From Lactonifactor sp. BIOML-A5 (lineage in GTDB: Bacteria > Bacillota > Clostridia > Lachnospirales > Lachnospiraceae), in the NCBI RefSeq assembly GCF_009677585.1, contig NZ_WKYV01000001.1, positions 67,001 through 131,000 on the forward strand: 64,000 nt of DNA, read 5' to 3'. Shown here in pieces: positions 9,476-18,358 of the stretch. Position numbers and translations under genes: made by a program. The notes beneath the pieces are model-generated. The model saw only the letters and a program-made list of their open reading frames with translations, had not been told where the DNA came from and searched no databases. How positions within the stretch are numbered: the first letter of the stretch is position 1; each line of letters opens with the position of its first letter.

Positions 9476-10411
9476 CTATTCTCCTATCTTCGGTGTCTCG
9501 ATCTCCTCTGTAATCTGCTTCATTATGCTTTCTGCAGTCGTATTTGTAATCTTAGCCTTAGGAAATAACACCACCCTGTGTGCGCATACGTCCGGAAATA
9601 CACGGATAATATCTTCGGGAATCATATAGTCACGGCCTTCCATATAGGCAGACGCCTTTGCCATACGGTTTACAGCCAGAGCGCCCCGGGGGCTCACCCC
9701 TATCTGTACCAGTTCATGTTCCCTTGTCGCCTCGGCGAGACAAGTGATATACTCCAGCAACGCATCGTCAACATGTACCTGCTGCACCTCTGCCTGCATT
9801 TCCATAATCTCCTCTTTAGTTACTGCCTGCTGTACTGCGTCCAGAGGCTGTTCTGTCTGGCGATCCCGTAGAATATTTACCTGGCTTTTAAAATCAGGAT
9901 ACCCCATCTGCATTCTCACCATAAAACGGTCCAGCTGGGACTGGGGCAGCAGCTGGGTGCCGGCCGAACCTATAGGGTTCTGTGTGGATAAAACAATAAA
10001 TGGCTGTGGTACCTGATAGGTATTGCCGTCCACTGTCACATTTCCCTCTTCCATTACCTCCAGGAGCGCGGCCTGGGTTTTGCTGGAAGTCCGGTTGATT
10101 TCGTCTGCTAACAGCAGGTTGCACATAACGGCTCCCGGTTTATAGGCCAGCTGCCCGGTTGCTTTGTCATATACGCTGAATCCTACAACATCCGAGGGAA
10201 TCACATCAGGAGTAAACTGAATTCTCTTATAATCCAGTCCCAGAGCCCGGGAGAATGCCAGGGCCAAAGTGGTCTTCCCCACCCCAGGAATATCTTCCAG
10301 AAGAATATGCCCTTTTGCAAGTACTGTCATCAGGACTTTCTGAATAATGTCATCCTTACCTACAATAACTTTTTTCACTTCGTCAATCATTCTTGTAATC
10401 TTTTCTTCCAT
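9476..10411 (-). CDS. MoxR-family AAA+ ATPase
   Basis: A 311-residue cytoplasmic AAA+ protein. Walker A is GVGKTT (about residues 42-47), Walker B is LLLADEINR (about 100-108), sensor 1 is STQNP, and an Arg-containing C-terminal lid is present, all typical of MoxR. These ATPases act as chaperones that mature or insert cofactors into partner complexes, usually working on vWA/DUF58-type proteins; the next gene is a DUF58 protein. AAGGAG stands 7 bases before the ATG. It begins 15 bases after the ECF S-component stop, which places this module in the corrinoid series. The client is unknown; a surface protein of this locus is one possibility. Confidence 0.92.
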   Translation of the reverse strand: MEEKITRMIDEVKKVIVGKDDIIQKVLMTVLAKGHILLEDIPGVGKTTLALAFSRALGLDYKRIQFTPDVIPSDVVGFSVYDKATGQLAYKPGAVMCNLLLADEINRTSSKTQAALLEVMEEGNVTVDGNTYQVPQPFIVLSTQNPIGSAGTQLLPQSQLDRFMVRMQMGYPDFKSQVNILRDRQTEQPLDAVQQAVTKEEIMEMQAEVQQVHVDDALLEYITCLAEATREHELVQIGVSPRGALAVNRMAKASAYMEGRDYMIPEDIIRVFPDVCAHRVVLFPKAKITNTTAESIMKQITEEIETPKIGE

Positions 10412-10426
10412 GTCTGTCTCCTTCTG

Positions 10427-11137
10427 TTATATACCGTATTTAATTTTTATTCTCTCTATGCGGGTGCCGATAGGCTTTGCTGCAATGAGCAGAAAGACTA
10501 TATTAGAAACTATGTATATCACTGTTGTGGGAATCCCCGTCCCCAGCAGTACCAGATATCTGAGAAGGTTAAACGTACCGTCCAGATTTAATGTGGACCA
10601 AACATCCATAAGCATAGAATACAGCACACCGGCTGCTGCTCCGTAGACAACAATGGGCAGACGGCTTGCCAATGTTTCCCCCTGCACAGAAGATTTAAGA
10701 ATCTTCTGCAGGACGGGCAGCCCTGCAATAAAGCCCAAAATCCCCCAGGAAAACATCTGGAAGGGAGTCCATGGGCCCTGTCCGAAAAACATATTTGAGA
10801 TCACGGCTGTAAGTGCTCCTGTAAAAAATCCGGCTTCTGATCCCAGGTAGATTCCCGTAACGACCACGATTGCTGTGACAGGCTTAAAACTGGGAACGGG
10901 AGAGAATAAAACCCTTCCTACCGAAGCGATTGCCACCATCACCGCGATTACAACCATACGGCGGGTATCTGCTTTTCCTTTTTCAAAAAATAAAAGATTA
11001 GGAACGCAGGCCAGCAGGGCAACTGCAATGGATATTATGTTATATTTGCGTCCCTTAAAAAGAACAACGCCTATGGCCAGTGTAATTGGAATGAGAATAA
11101 TTACGATGGCAAAGCTTCCTATTTTTTTCCAATTCAT
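10427..11137 (-). CDS. cbrT: ECF transporter S component, CbrT-like (predicted cobalamin)
   Basis: A 236-residue integral membrane protein with about seven hydrophobic segments. The central motif SFKPVTAIVVVTGIYLG, followed by GFFTGALTAV and FGQGPWTPFQM, matches what I recall of the predicted cobalamin S components (CbrT group). The ATG at 11135-11137 overlaps the stop of the ATPase gene as ATGA and has GGGAGG 8 bases upstream, so it is translationally coupled; a longer start at 11164 is less likely. S components give substrate specificity to energy-coupling-factor importers. Cobalamin fits the riboswitches upstream, but other substrates cannot be excluded from sequence alone. The symbol is given on motif and context. 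Confidence 0.8.
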   Translation of the reverse strand: MNWKKIGSFAIVIILIPITLAIGVVLFKGRKYNIISIAVALLACVPNLLFFEKGKADTRRMVVIAVMVAIASVGRVLFSPVPSFKPVTAIVVVTGIYLGSEAGFFTGALTAVISNMFFGQGPWTPFQMFSWGILGFIAGLPVLQKILKSSVQGETLASRLPIVVYGAAAGVLYSMLMDVWSTLNLDGTFNLLRYLVLLGTGIPTTVIYIVSNIVFLLIAAKPIGTRIERIKIKYGI

Positions 11138-12831
11138 ATTGATTTCCTCCCGTATTTCCTGCACAGTGCCACCACATCCTCACAGGTAATGGCGTAGGGA
11201 TACATATGCCTGGCCATCCGGTTTGCCGCTGTTGTATAAAAATTGTTATTGGAAAAGAAGCTGACCGGCGTATCCTGGGAAATCACCTCTCTGTCAAAGA
11301 ACAGAGAGCACCGGTCAGAGATCTGGGCTGCAAATTCCACATCATGGGTTACCAAAAGTATGGTGATCCCTTCTTTTCTCAGATTATCCAGGATACCTCT
11401 TAGTACTGCCTTGGAATATGCGTCTATTCCCTTTGTGGGCTCATCTAAAAGCAGACATCTGGGTTTCAGCAGCAGCATCTTCCCAAGGGCTGCCTTCTGC
11501 TGTTCCCCGCCGCTGAGGTCATAGGGGTGCTTAGGAAGCAGCTCCTGTATATTTAACTGCCCTGCGATCCGGGCGATATCTTCCTCTAATTCCTCTTTGC
11601 CATATCCCATTACTTTACCAATCTCTTTATAGTCCTCTGCCACAGATGTTTTTAGAAATACTGTCTGAGGGTTCTGGGGAAGCAGTGCCAGATTATGCCG
11701 GTATAACTCTCCGCTCTTGTATTCCTTTATTTTTTTACCAAAGATCTTGATTCCTCCCCGGTAAGCTTTATTCTGTCCGGATATTACGCTTAGCAGTGTT
11801 GTTTTACCTGAACCGTTTCCTCCCAGGATACTGAATATCTCACCTTTTCTCACTTTCAGATCCACTCCTGCCAGAATATCAGGCAAGGCCCTCTCGTATC
11901 GAAACCAGATATTCTTCAGGTGCACTGCCAGCTCCCCTTCTTTTTCCCGGTTTCCCACAGCTTTCTCACGCTCCGGGCTCTGGATGCTGCTCTCCTCCTG
12001 ATAATTTCTTGTGAGAAAATCTCTTCCCTCACGGATGGTCAGAGGACAGTCATCCCGGGCGTCCAGCTGCTGATAGATCCGCATAGGACTGGGCAGTCCA
12101 AGAAGCATAGGATGGTTCTGATACTTCTCCTTTAATTCACTACCGATTATCCTGGGTGTATCGTACAGCAGCAGACGGCCCCTATCCATAACAGCTACTT
12201 TATCTGCAATTGGAAAAACTTCTTCCAGCCTGTGCTCCACAAGCAGGATGGTAAGCCCAAGCTCCCGGTTCAGCTTATGCAGCGTATTGATAAAATCTGC
12301 CGCCGCAATGGGATCCAGCTGGGAGGTGGGTTCGTCAAGGATCAGAATCCTTGGCTGCATCACCATAATGGAGGCAAGATTCAAAAGCTGTTTTTGCCCG
12401 CCTGAAAGCTGGCTGGTTTCTTTCTGAAACCACTCATGGATTCCAAAAAAGCTGGCCATCTCTCCTACCCTTCTTCTAATCTCAGGAGTGGGAACCCCCA
12501 TATTTTCCAGCCCAAAAGCTAATTCGTGCCACACTTTATCCGTTACTGCCTGATTCTCAGGATTCTGCATGACATACCCTATCTCGCAGGCAGCGGTTCT
12601 GTCATCCAGCTCACCAAGCCGGGTTCCCATGTAATAGATCTCCCCTTCCAAGGTTCCATTTGGAGACAGCTCTCTTTTCAGCAATTTTAACAGGGTGGTC
12701 TTTCCGCACCCGGACTCACCGCATATTACTACAAACTCCCCCGGAAGGATCTTGAAAGACACAGAGTCCACTGCCCTCTTCTCCTGTCCGGGGTATGTAA
12801 AACTCAAATCTTCGCTCTTAATAATTTCCAC
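11134..12831 (-). CDS. ECF transporter fused A-A' ATPase
   Basis: A 565-residue protein with two ABC ATPase halves. The first has Walker A GESGCGKTT, signature LSGGQKQ and Walker B ILILDEPTSQLD. The second has GGNGSGKTT, LSGGEQQ and LLLDEPTKGID. Both halves look catalytically complete, so this single chain replaces the EcfA-EcfA' dimer, as in other fused ECF ATPases. It powers import by the neighbouring T and S components. The start is GTG (12829-12831) with AAAGGGG 8 bases upstream, and it overlaps the T-component gene by 28 bases. The dedicated gene trio suggests a group I (single-substrate) ECF system. Confidence 0.93.
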   Translation of the reverse strand: MEIIKSEDLSFTYPGQEKRAVDSVSFKILPGEFVVICGESGCGKTTLLKLLKRELSPNGTLEGEIYYMGTRLGELDDRTAACEIGYVMQNPENQAVTDKVWHELAFGLENMGVPTPEIRRRVGEMASFFGIHEWFQKETSQLSGGQKQLLNLASIMVMQPRILILDEPTSQLDPIAAADFINTLHKLNRELGLTILLVEHRLEEVFPIADKVAVMDRGRLLLYDTPRIIGSELKEKYQNHPMLLGLPSPMRIYQQLDARDDCPLTIREGRDFLTRNYQEESSIQSPEREKAVGNREKEGELAVHLKNIWFRYERALPDILAGVDLKVRKGEIFSILGGNGSGKTTLLSVISGQNKAYRGGIKIFGKKIKEYKSGELYRHNLALLPQNPQTVFLKTSVAEDYKEIGKVMGYGKEELEEDIARIAGQLNIQELLPKHPYDLSGGEQQKAALGKMLLLKPRCLLLDEPTKGIDAYSKAVLRGILDNLRKEGITILLVTHDVEFAAQISDRCSLFFDREVISQDTPVSFFSNNNFYTTAANRMARHMYPYAITCEDVVALCRKYGRKSI

Positions 12832-13685
12832 TGTATACGCCCCTTTATCTCTAGTATTGATGGAAACAGCATCATCACAAGTATTATGCTGTACTGCAGA
12901 TATGCTCCGGCCCCTGTTGGAATGGGAGATACGCTTGGATAATAGTAGAATTCAAATACATTCTGCTGATATCCCACGCCTAACATACACAAAAATGCAC
13001 CCAGGGCTGCCAGAAGAATCCCATCATCCATTCGAAAACAAAAAATAGAAAAATTAGTCCTTCCTTTCAGCCCATACCCTCTGGCTTTCATAGAGTCTGC
13101 CGTCTCTATGGAATTCTCCAGACACCAGGTAAGCAGGGCACTTAAGGTACGGATACTGCTGATCACACGATCTGTCAGACTGTCGCTGGTATAAAGACCC
13201 ATGGTTTTTTGTACCTGACTGATTTTCTTCATCTGGGATTTAAACACAGGAATAAATCTAAGGGCCATGGACAGAACCAGAGACAGCTTAGGAATGGCCT
13301 TTCCGAATAAATAGACAAATTTATCAGAGGTCATCACCTGATTGTAGCATTTGCACCAGAACATAATTCCTATCAGCATTACAGAGACCCCGGCACCATA
13401 CAGGATAGCCTCCAGGGTCACAGGATTGTCATTCATAAAAAAGAGAGGCGTCTCCCCTCTGTGATTGAAGATAGGGTTTGTCAGGGCAAGGAGGAAAAAT
13501 AAAAAGAGATAAAAGATAAGATTTTTCCCCAGCGCTTTCAAGGGATTCATTGCCGCAAAAAACAGAATACCGCCCAGCAGTGAACAAACAAGCAATACCG
13601 GATGTACTGTAAACATCGTCAGCAGAAGTACGATCACATAATATACCAGCAAAACCGACGGGTGATAAGATGAAAAATGATCCAT
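12804..13685 (-). CDS. ECF transporter T component (EcfT/CbiQ family)
   Basis: A 293-residue membrane protein with five or six predicted segments. Its cytoplasmic region carries an SMKARGYG-type coupling motif (about residues 197-204, ADSMKARGYGLKG), the ECF coupling-helix signature that docks onto the ATPase halves. AAAGGAG precedes the ATG at a normal distance. It starts 14 bases after the membrane-anchored DUF4430 gene and overlaps the ATPase gene. With the fused ATPase and CbrT-like S protein it forms a complete importer. Confidence 0.92.
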   Translation of the reverse strand: MDHFSSYHPSVLLVYYVIVLLLTMFTVHPVLLVCSLLGGILFFAAMNPLKALGKNLIFYLFLFFLLALTNPIFNHRGETPLFFMNDNPVTLEAILYGAGVSVMLIGIMFWCKCYNQVMTSDKFVYLFGKAIPKLSLVLSMALRFIPVFKSQMKKISQVQKTMGLYTSDSLTDRVISSIRTLSALLTWCLENSIETADSMKARGYGLKGRTNFSIFCFRMDDGILLAALGAFLCMLGVGYQQNVFEFYYYPSVSPIPTGAGAYLQYSIILVMMLFPSILEIKGRIQWKLLRAKI

Positions 13686-13699
13686 ATGCCCACTCCTTT

Positions 13700-14242
13700 C
13701 TATTGCTCAAATTCTCCGCCTACATCCCTGCCCAAATCGCAGGTATAGACAAATTCAATCACATCTTTGTCTTCCGGCTTATATCTGCTGCAGCCATAAT
13801 CAGGGAATTCTCCATTCACCTTATACATCCAGCCCGACAGGGGTCCGCAGGAATATTCATAGAGATGGTGAATTCCCTTAATATATACGCTGTTGTAAAC
13901 ATTGTCATCTGCTCCCTGAAATTCCATCTGAATCTTGCTGTGCCGCACCGCCCGATTCAGGATATCAAACACGGTATCCTTCGGGCGGAGCACATATTCT
14001 GTAGGCGGCAAGATCACACCGTCCTCCGGAATATATTTGTCACTCTGAAGCTGAGGTGACAATTGTTCCCAATGCTCCAGGACAGTATCACACCGAATAC
14101 TGAGTGTCACTGTCTCGGAATCCTCTTTGATGTCGTCGATGTGTGTCTGGTAATAGTCCTCTACAGACTGGAACTTCGTGCCGGATAGAAGGACTGCCAC
14201 AATTACTATCACAAAGCCCAATACAAGCAAGTCTTTCTTCAA
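13700..14242 (-). CDS. Membrane-anchored DUF4430 (transcobalamin-C-like) protein
   Basis: A 180-residue protein with one N-terminal membrane anchor (about residues 5-22) followed by a single DUF4430 domain. The family hallmarks are DTVFDILNRAV, GPLSGWMYKVNGEFPDYG and VYTCDLGRDVGG. The start is TTG (14240-14242) with GGAGG 8 bases upstream, just 3 bases after the previous stop. DUF4430 is related to the C-terminal domain of transcobalamin and intrinsic factor. Two Cys (CGPLSG and YGCSR) could pair outside the cell. It sits between the membrane-bound toroid protein and the ECF genes, consistent with handing corrinoid to the importer; that role is inferred. Confidence 0.88.
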   Translation of the reverse strand: MKKDLLVLGFVIVIVAVLLSGTKFQSVEDYYQTHIDDIKEDSETVTLSIRCDTVLEHWEQLSPQLQSDKYIPEDGVILPPTEYVLRPKDTVFDILNRAVRHSKIQMEFQGADDNVYNSVYIKGIHHLYEYSCGPLSGWMYKVNGEFPDYGCSRYKPEDKDVIEFVYTCDLGRDVGGEFEQ

Positions 14243-14245
14243 TGC

Positions 14246-16204
14246 TTAATCCTCCCAATCCTCCTCATCGTCCTCTGCCGGCATCATTTTTTCAGCCAGC
14301 TTCTGACGCTTCCGTTTTTTCATATGTAATACAACAAATATAATTAAAATAACTGCCAGAATCCCCAGTACAGCCCCAAGCCATACCGCTGTTGTCCTAT
14401 TCCTGATCATGGTTTCCGCTCTTTGAATATCCTCATACTGCTGTATCTGCTTCTGATCGTATTCACTCAGCTTTTTGCAGCGGGCCACAATACTCTTTAC
14501 CGTCTCTTTCTCTTTTAAAGAGATTCTGTCCACCGGATAAAGTTTATCGATTACCTCTTGATTAATTGCATCAATTTCTTCCTGTATGGCTTCTATCTCC
14601 GCCTTTTTCTTTTCCAGGATCTCTTTTTCTTCTGCGTAGGCATCTTTATTTTCTGACTTATTCCATTTATCCAGAAGAGACACCACAAGAGTATAGGACT
14701 CTGTGGTTATGGAATCAGGCAGTTCCGTCACTTTTTTTGCGTCTTCGGAAGAAAATGGCACATTAACAGAAAACTCCATAGCCTCTCCAAACAGTGTCCC
14801 CACAGTTCCGCTGCCGCTGGTATTCAGATTCATGGCTGCACTCAAAGATTCTGAGGTATTTTGTATCCCCTGTGCCTCCATAGCATCTGCCAGCTTATGG
14901 TAGGAATAGACATAGCATCTCTCTTCTGGGGGAATCTGCAGATATTTATCAAAAATCCCCTGGATCTTTTCTCTGTCCCCGGCTCCCGGTTCCACAGGAA
15001 GTTCTGCTGTCTCTTTCTGTACCTGAGCGATCTGACTCTTCACTTCGCTGCTCTGCTCCGGCCGGAAGTCGTAGAGTGACCGCATTCCCCCGTAGTATCT
15101 GCAGAGGGCAGTCAGGGCATAGAGGGCCTGCTGACTTGCCATATCGTTAGACTTCGTAGGATCTGCTGTCGGATTATTGGGATCTGCCTCTTTTGAGTGA
15201 ATAAATCCTCCGTCCTCCAAACGATATTTCATCAGTCCGTCTACAAGGGTATTGCCGTTTTTAATAAAACGTTCATCCTCCGCCGGGTTAATGCCCAGAC
15301 TGCAGAGGGCCACGATTACCTGTGAGACACTTTCAGAGTTTGGGGAACCCCAGCTGCTATAGTCCCCCTCATCTGACTGCTCCTGGGACAGCAGCGCCAG
15401 ACTGTCGTCCACGGCCTGGCGGACGGTTCTGGTCTCTTCTTCTTTGGTTACATTTCGTGTATATGTATAAGTTTGTTCACTGTTATAATAGGGTGCCAGA
15501 GCCTGGACTGCCATTCCTGTAATATCCACATCAGCTTCAACGGCGTCAGGTATCAGAGAAAATCCTCCATTTTCTTTTTGTTGAGACAGCAAATATTTTA
15601 CAATTCCGTCTCTGGTATCTGTGGCATCCTCCGGTATCACATATCTCAGACTATCCATCTGGATAAGTCCCCAAATCATTCCGTTAATCCCTTGATTTCC
15701 CAGCCAAGTTGTCTTTCCTCTATAATAAGAACCATCTGCTATAAGATTTACGTGGTTTCCATCTCCGTCCGTACCTATATCTGTAGGATCTCCTCCCAAG
15801 GAAAGTACCGCTAGGCTGATTCTGTGCCATTCCGTTGCCTTTGAACGGTCTAGTGTACCGTGTTTCGTATATTTTTTTGTAATCTGATCACCCAGCACCG
15901 CCAAGTATGCTGAATAATCATCGGGATATCCGCTTCTTCCAATCCCTACTGGAAACCAATCAGCCGCCGTGGTTCCGGCACCTTCTGCAAAAGCAGTTTG
16001 AAAAAGATTCTCATCCTTTGAATAACCCATAGCTGACTTCTTCCAGTCTATAATACCTTCCATGATTTCTAGGAATTCCTCACCTGTATAGCTCTTATGG
16101 GTACCCTGGGCCATGACCGGAGCTGCTCCTCCGGTCATGAGTATGACAGCTGTAAGGAGACACGCCAAAAGCTGTGTCCAGCGTTTTATTCTTCTGTTCT
16201 TCAT
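14246..16204 (-). CDS. Membrane-anchored alpha/alpha-toroid protein (transcobalamin-N-like)
   Basis: A 652-residue protein from ATG 16202-16204; an upstream in-frame start at 16294 would overlap the preceding gene and place charged residues before the signal peptide. It has a signal peptide (about 1-33), then an alpha/alpha-toroid of the prenyltransferase/terpene-cyclase/transcobalamin type (about 40-400) with repeats such as DITGMAVQALAPYY and ESVSQVIVALCSLG. A helical stalk and a C-terminal membrane helix (about 605-630) follow, then a KKRKRQK stop-transfer. The protein is thus displayed outside, anchored by its C-terminus. With the DUF4430 protein encoded 3 bases downstream it supplies both domain types of vertebrate B12 carriers on separate chains. 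Ligand binding is inferred. Confidence 0.85.
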   Translation of the reverse strand: MKNRRIKRWTQLLACLLTAVILMTGGAAPVMAQGTHKSYTGEEFLEIMEGIIDWKKSAMGYSKDENLFQTAFAEGAGTTAADWFPVGIGRSGYPDDYSAYLAVLGDQITKKYTKHGTLDRSKATEWHRISLAVLSLGGDPTDIGTDGDGNHVNLIADGSYYRGKTTWLGNQGINGMIWGLIQMDSLRYVIPEDATDTRDGIVKYLLSQQKENGGFSLIPDAVEADVDITGMAVQALAPYYNSEQTYTYTRNVTKEEETRTVRQAVDDSLALLSQEQSDEGDYSSWGSPNSESVSQVIVALCSLGINPAEDERFIKNGNTLVDGLMKYRLEDGGFIHSKEADPNNPTADPTKSNDMASQQALYALTALCRYYGGMRSLYDFRPEQSSEVKSQIAQVQKETAELPVEPGAGDREKIQGIFDKYLQIPPEERCYVYSYHKLADAMEAQGIQNTSESLSAAMNLNTSGSGTVGTLFGEAMEFSVNVPFSSEDAKKVTELPDSITTESYTLVVSLLDKWNKSENKDAYAEEKEILEKKKAEIEAIQEEIDAINQEVIDKLYPVDRISLKEKETVKSIVARCKKLSEYDQKQIQQYEDIQRAETMIRNRTTAVWLGAVLGILAVILIIFVVLHMKKRKRQKLAEKMMPAEDDEEDWED

Positions 16205-16226
16205 TGCCGCTCTTAATCTCCTTCCC

Positions 16227-18302
16227 TTACCAGCCCGGAGACCAGTTGCTGGTGTCACCACCCGGATCTTTGCCCATAGCATCTCCGGCACCAATATCTT
16301 TGCCGTAATATAGTGTAAAGCGTACCCCTACTTCATCGCCATCCTGCAGTACCCAGTCGCTCATAGACAAATTAGGATAATGTCCGTTTACATGATACAT
16401 CCAGCCTGAACCCTGAGAGAAGTCAAACTCTCCAAGACTATCCGAATAGTAATCTCCCGGCCAGTTTTCTTCTCCTACTCTTTCAATCACTAAAGCAGCC
16501 AAATCAGCCGGTATGCGATCAGGCGACAACCCTGACAATGCACCTCCCGAAATTCTTGCCAGATAAAAACCGTCTTTTCCTGTATCTTCAGCCTCATATC
16601 CATACTTATCCAGCAACGCCATCACTGCCTCCGCGACTGTCATACCTTCTTTTAACTCTATATCCTCATCAATCAAAGGTGTATTAATACCCACAGTCTT
16701 TGCATCCATTGTTATATGTGCCATTCCCAGAACAGGGTCATTCGTCCCTTCATAGTAAACAGTACAGCGTTTTTTTGTTGTTCTGCCTTCATCATCTGTC
16801 GCCGATATCAAAATAATATTATCCGTACCATCCGTATGGAGCTGAACAGCAAACCCCACCTCCTTGCCATCTTTCCATTTATAACTTACACCATCTGTTC
16901 TGCCGTTAAGATAAACTTCTATATTATCAGGAATATACTTACCATTAATGTCTTTTGCAATTACACTAAAAGATAATGTGGGCTGTTTGGTATGGTAGAT
17001 GAGATCAAGGCCGCTTAATAATATATCAGGCCCCTTGGGATCTCCTTCATCACCGGGCTCCCGCTCTCTTTCATATGTAACTGTCACAACCTCTTTTCCC
17101 GAGGCCGGCCATATTGTCACCGGATCATGCTCGGAATCCCAGGCCTTGATCCGAAAGGTGTTTTCGCCTATTTCTAATTTTGCAGTATAACTTCCATCTT
17201 CATTTGGCTCAATCACTTCATCTATGTTTGATTGTAGTATTTCGAGATTTACTTTACTTTCATCCCCATCAATTGATGCACGAGCATAAAAAGTAATATA
17301 TTCCTCCTCTGTGACGGTATCATTAAAATCAGATTCTATTTCAATTTCCATATTCTTAGCTTTTTGATATCTTACGGAATATTTTACATTATCCACAGTT
17401 TCTCCATTGAAAGAGCCGCCCAATATAATTTCATTTTCTCCCTCTGAAAGAGTAACTGAGTATTCATAATTCTCTGTGGATGACGGTTTAACTTCCTTTC
17501 CATTTAAAGTTACTTTCGCCTGATATTGTCTGCCCTCTTTTTCCAAAACTGCAATAAATGTAAGATGAGGTTCTGTTACAACCTTCTCGTTTTCCCCAGA
17601 GAATTGCGTTCCCAGAGTTTCTTTTAGAATTAATCGGTTTGTAACCTCTACTTCTTTGGATTCCTCCCCGGAGCATGACGTCCCGTCGGGCTTTGTATAG
17701 TAAACCTTAGTTAAAATAGTATTTACTTTATTCCATTCTAACTCCAGTTCATATATACCCGTCTCTTTATTGTGTTTTGCATCTTTTTCTTTACCATTGA
17801 CAGTGAATTCTATTTTTCTAACTTTATAATCTTCCTTAAAATGTTTAATCGTAAAATCGACTCTGTTTATTGACAGCGTATTATGCGGATCAATAGATGT
17901 CTCAAATAGTGCTCCTTCCTTCCCTGTATCATCTTTTGTTCTATTATCTCCATTAGGATTTTCCCCATCACCGTCATCAGTACCACTTGATCCTCCGTTA
18001 TTTCCATTTTTAATGTCATCCCCTTCCTCTCCCCCCTGCGGTGTCGCGTCATCATTTTCTTTGTCCTGTCCGTCTGCCAGACCTTCAGGGTACTGAGGAA
18101 TTACTTCATTTGTGGAATTCAAAGGTACTGCCGAATGCTCTGTCTCTGCCTCACCCATAGGGTTATCCGGTAATGCTTCCGGCTGCATACCAAGTGCCGC
18201 CACCGAAGGTATAATTAAACAAATAATAGCAAATACAGCTATCCCTCTGGAAATCCACTTTTTGCTCTTACTATTTTCTAAAAATCTCCGCAATCTTTCC
18301 AT
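16227..18302 (-). CDS. Secreted Ig-like / DUF4430 surface protein
   Basis: A 691-residue protein with an N-terminal hydrophobic signal or anchor (about 18-37), a Gly/Asp/Asn-rich linker (about 85-130), several Ig-like beta domains (about 140-530), and a C-terminal DUF4430 domain (about 545-680). The latter carries EGMTVAEAVMALLDKYGY, FSQGSGWMYHVNGHYPN and TLYYGKDIG. No wall-binding repeats or sortase motif are visible, so retention probably depends on the N-terminal helix. GAGGTAGAG precedes the ATG. It lies 56 bases after the 1659-residue gene and 22 bases before the membrane toroid gene, inside the corrinoid series. Confidence 0.85.
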   Translation of the reverse strand: MERLRRFLENSKSKKWISRGIAVFAIICLIIPSVAALGMQPEALPDNPMGEAETEHSAVPLNSTNEVIPQYPEGLADGQDKENDDATPQGGEEGDDIKNGNNGGSSGTDDGDGENPNGDNRTKDDTGKEGALFETSIDPHNTLSINRVDFTIKHFKEDYKVRKIEFTVNGKEKDAKHNKETGIYELELEWNKVNTILTKVYYTKPDGTSCSGEESKEVEVTNRLILKETLGTQFSGENEKVVTEPHLTFIAVLEKEGRQYQAKVTLNGKEVKPSSTENYEYSVTLSEGENEIILGGSFNGETVDNVKYSVRYQKAKNMEIEIESDFNDTVTEEEYITFYARASIDGDESKVNLEILQSNIDEVIEPNEDGSYTAKLEIGENTFRIKAWDSEHDPVTIWPASGKEVVTVTYEREREPGDEGDPKGPDILLSGLDLIYHTKQPTLSFSVIAKDINGKYIPDNIEVYLNGRTDGVSYKWKDGKEVGFAVQLHTDGTDNIILISATDDEGRTTKKRCTVYYEGTNDPVLGMAHITMDAKTVGINTPLIDEDIELKEGMTVAEAVMALLDKYGYEAEDTGKDGFYLARISGGALSGLSPDRIPADLAALVIERVGEENWPGDYYSDSLGEFDFSQGSGWMYHVNGHYPNLSMSDWVLQDGDEVGVRFTLYYGKDIGAGDAMGKDPGGDTSNWSPGW

Positions 18303-18323
18303 ACTCTACCTCTAATGGATTTT

Positions 18324-18346
18324 GGCTGATCAAAAATTGATCAGCC
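18324..18346 (-). other. Intercistronic hairpin
   Basis: A perfect inverted repeat (GGCTGATCA ... TGATCAGCC, short A/T loop) lies between the stop of the 1659-residue gene and the next start. No T-run follows on the minus strand, so it does not look like a terminator. It may set relative expression by mRNA processing or partial pausing. Confidence 0.5.
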
Positions 18347-18358
18347 ATTCTCCTTTTC

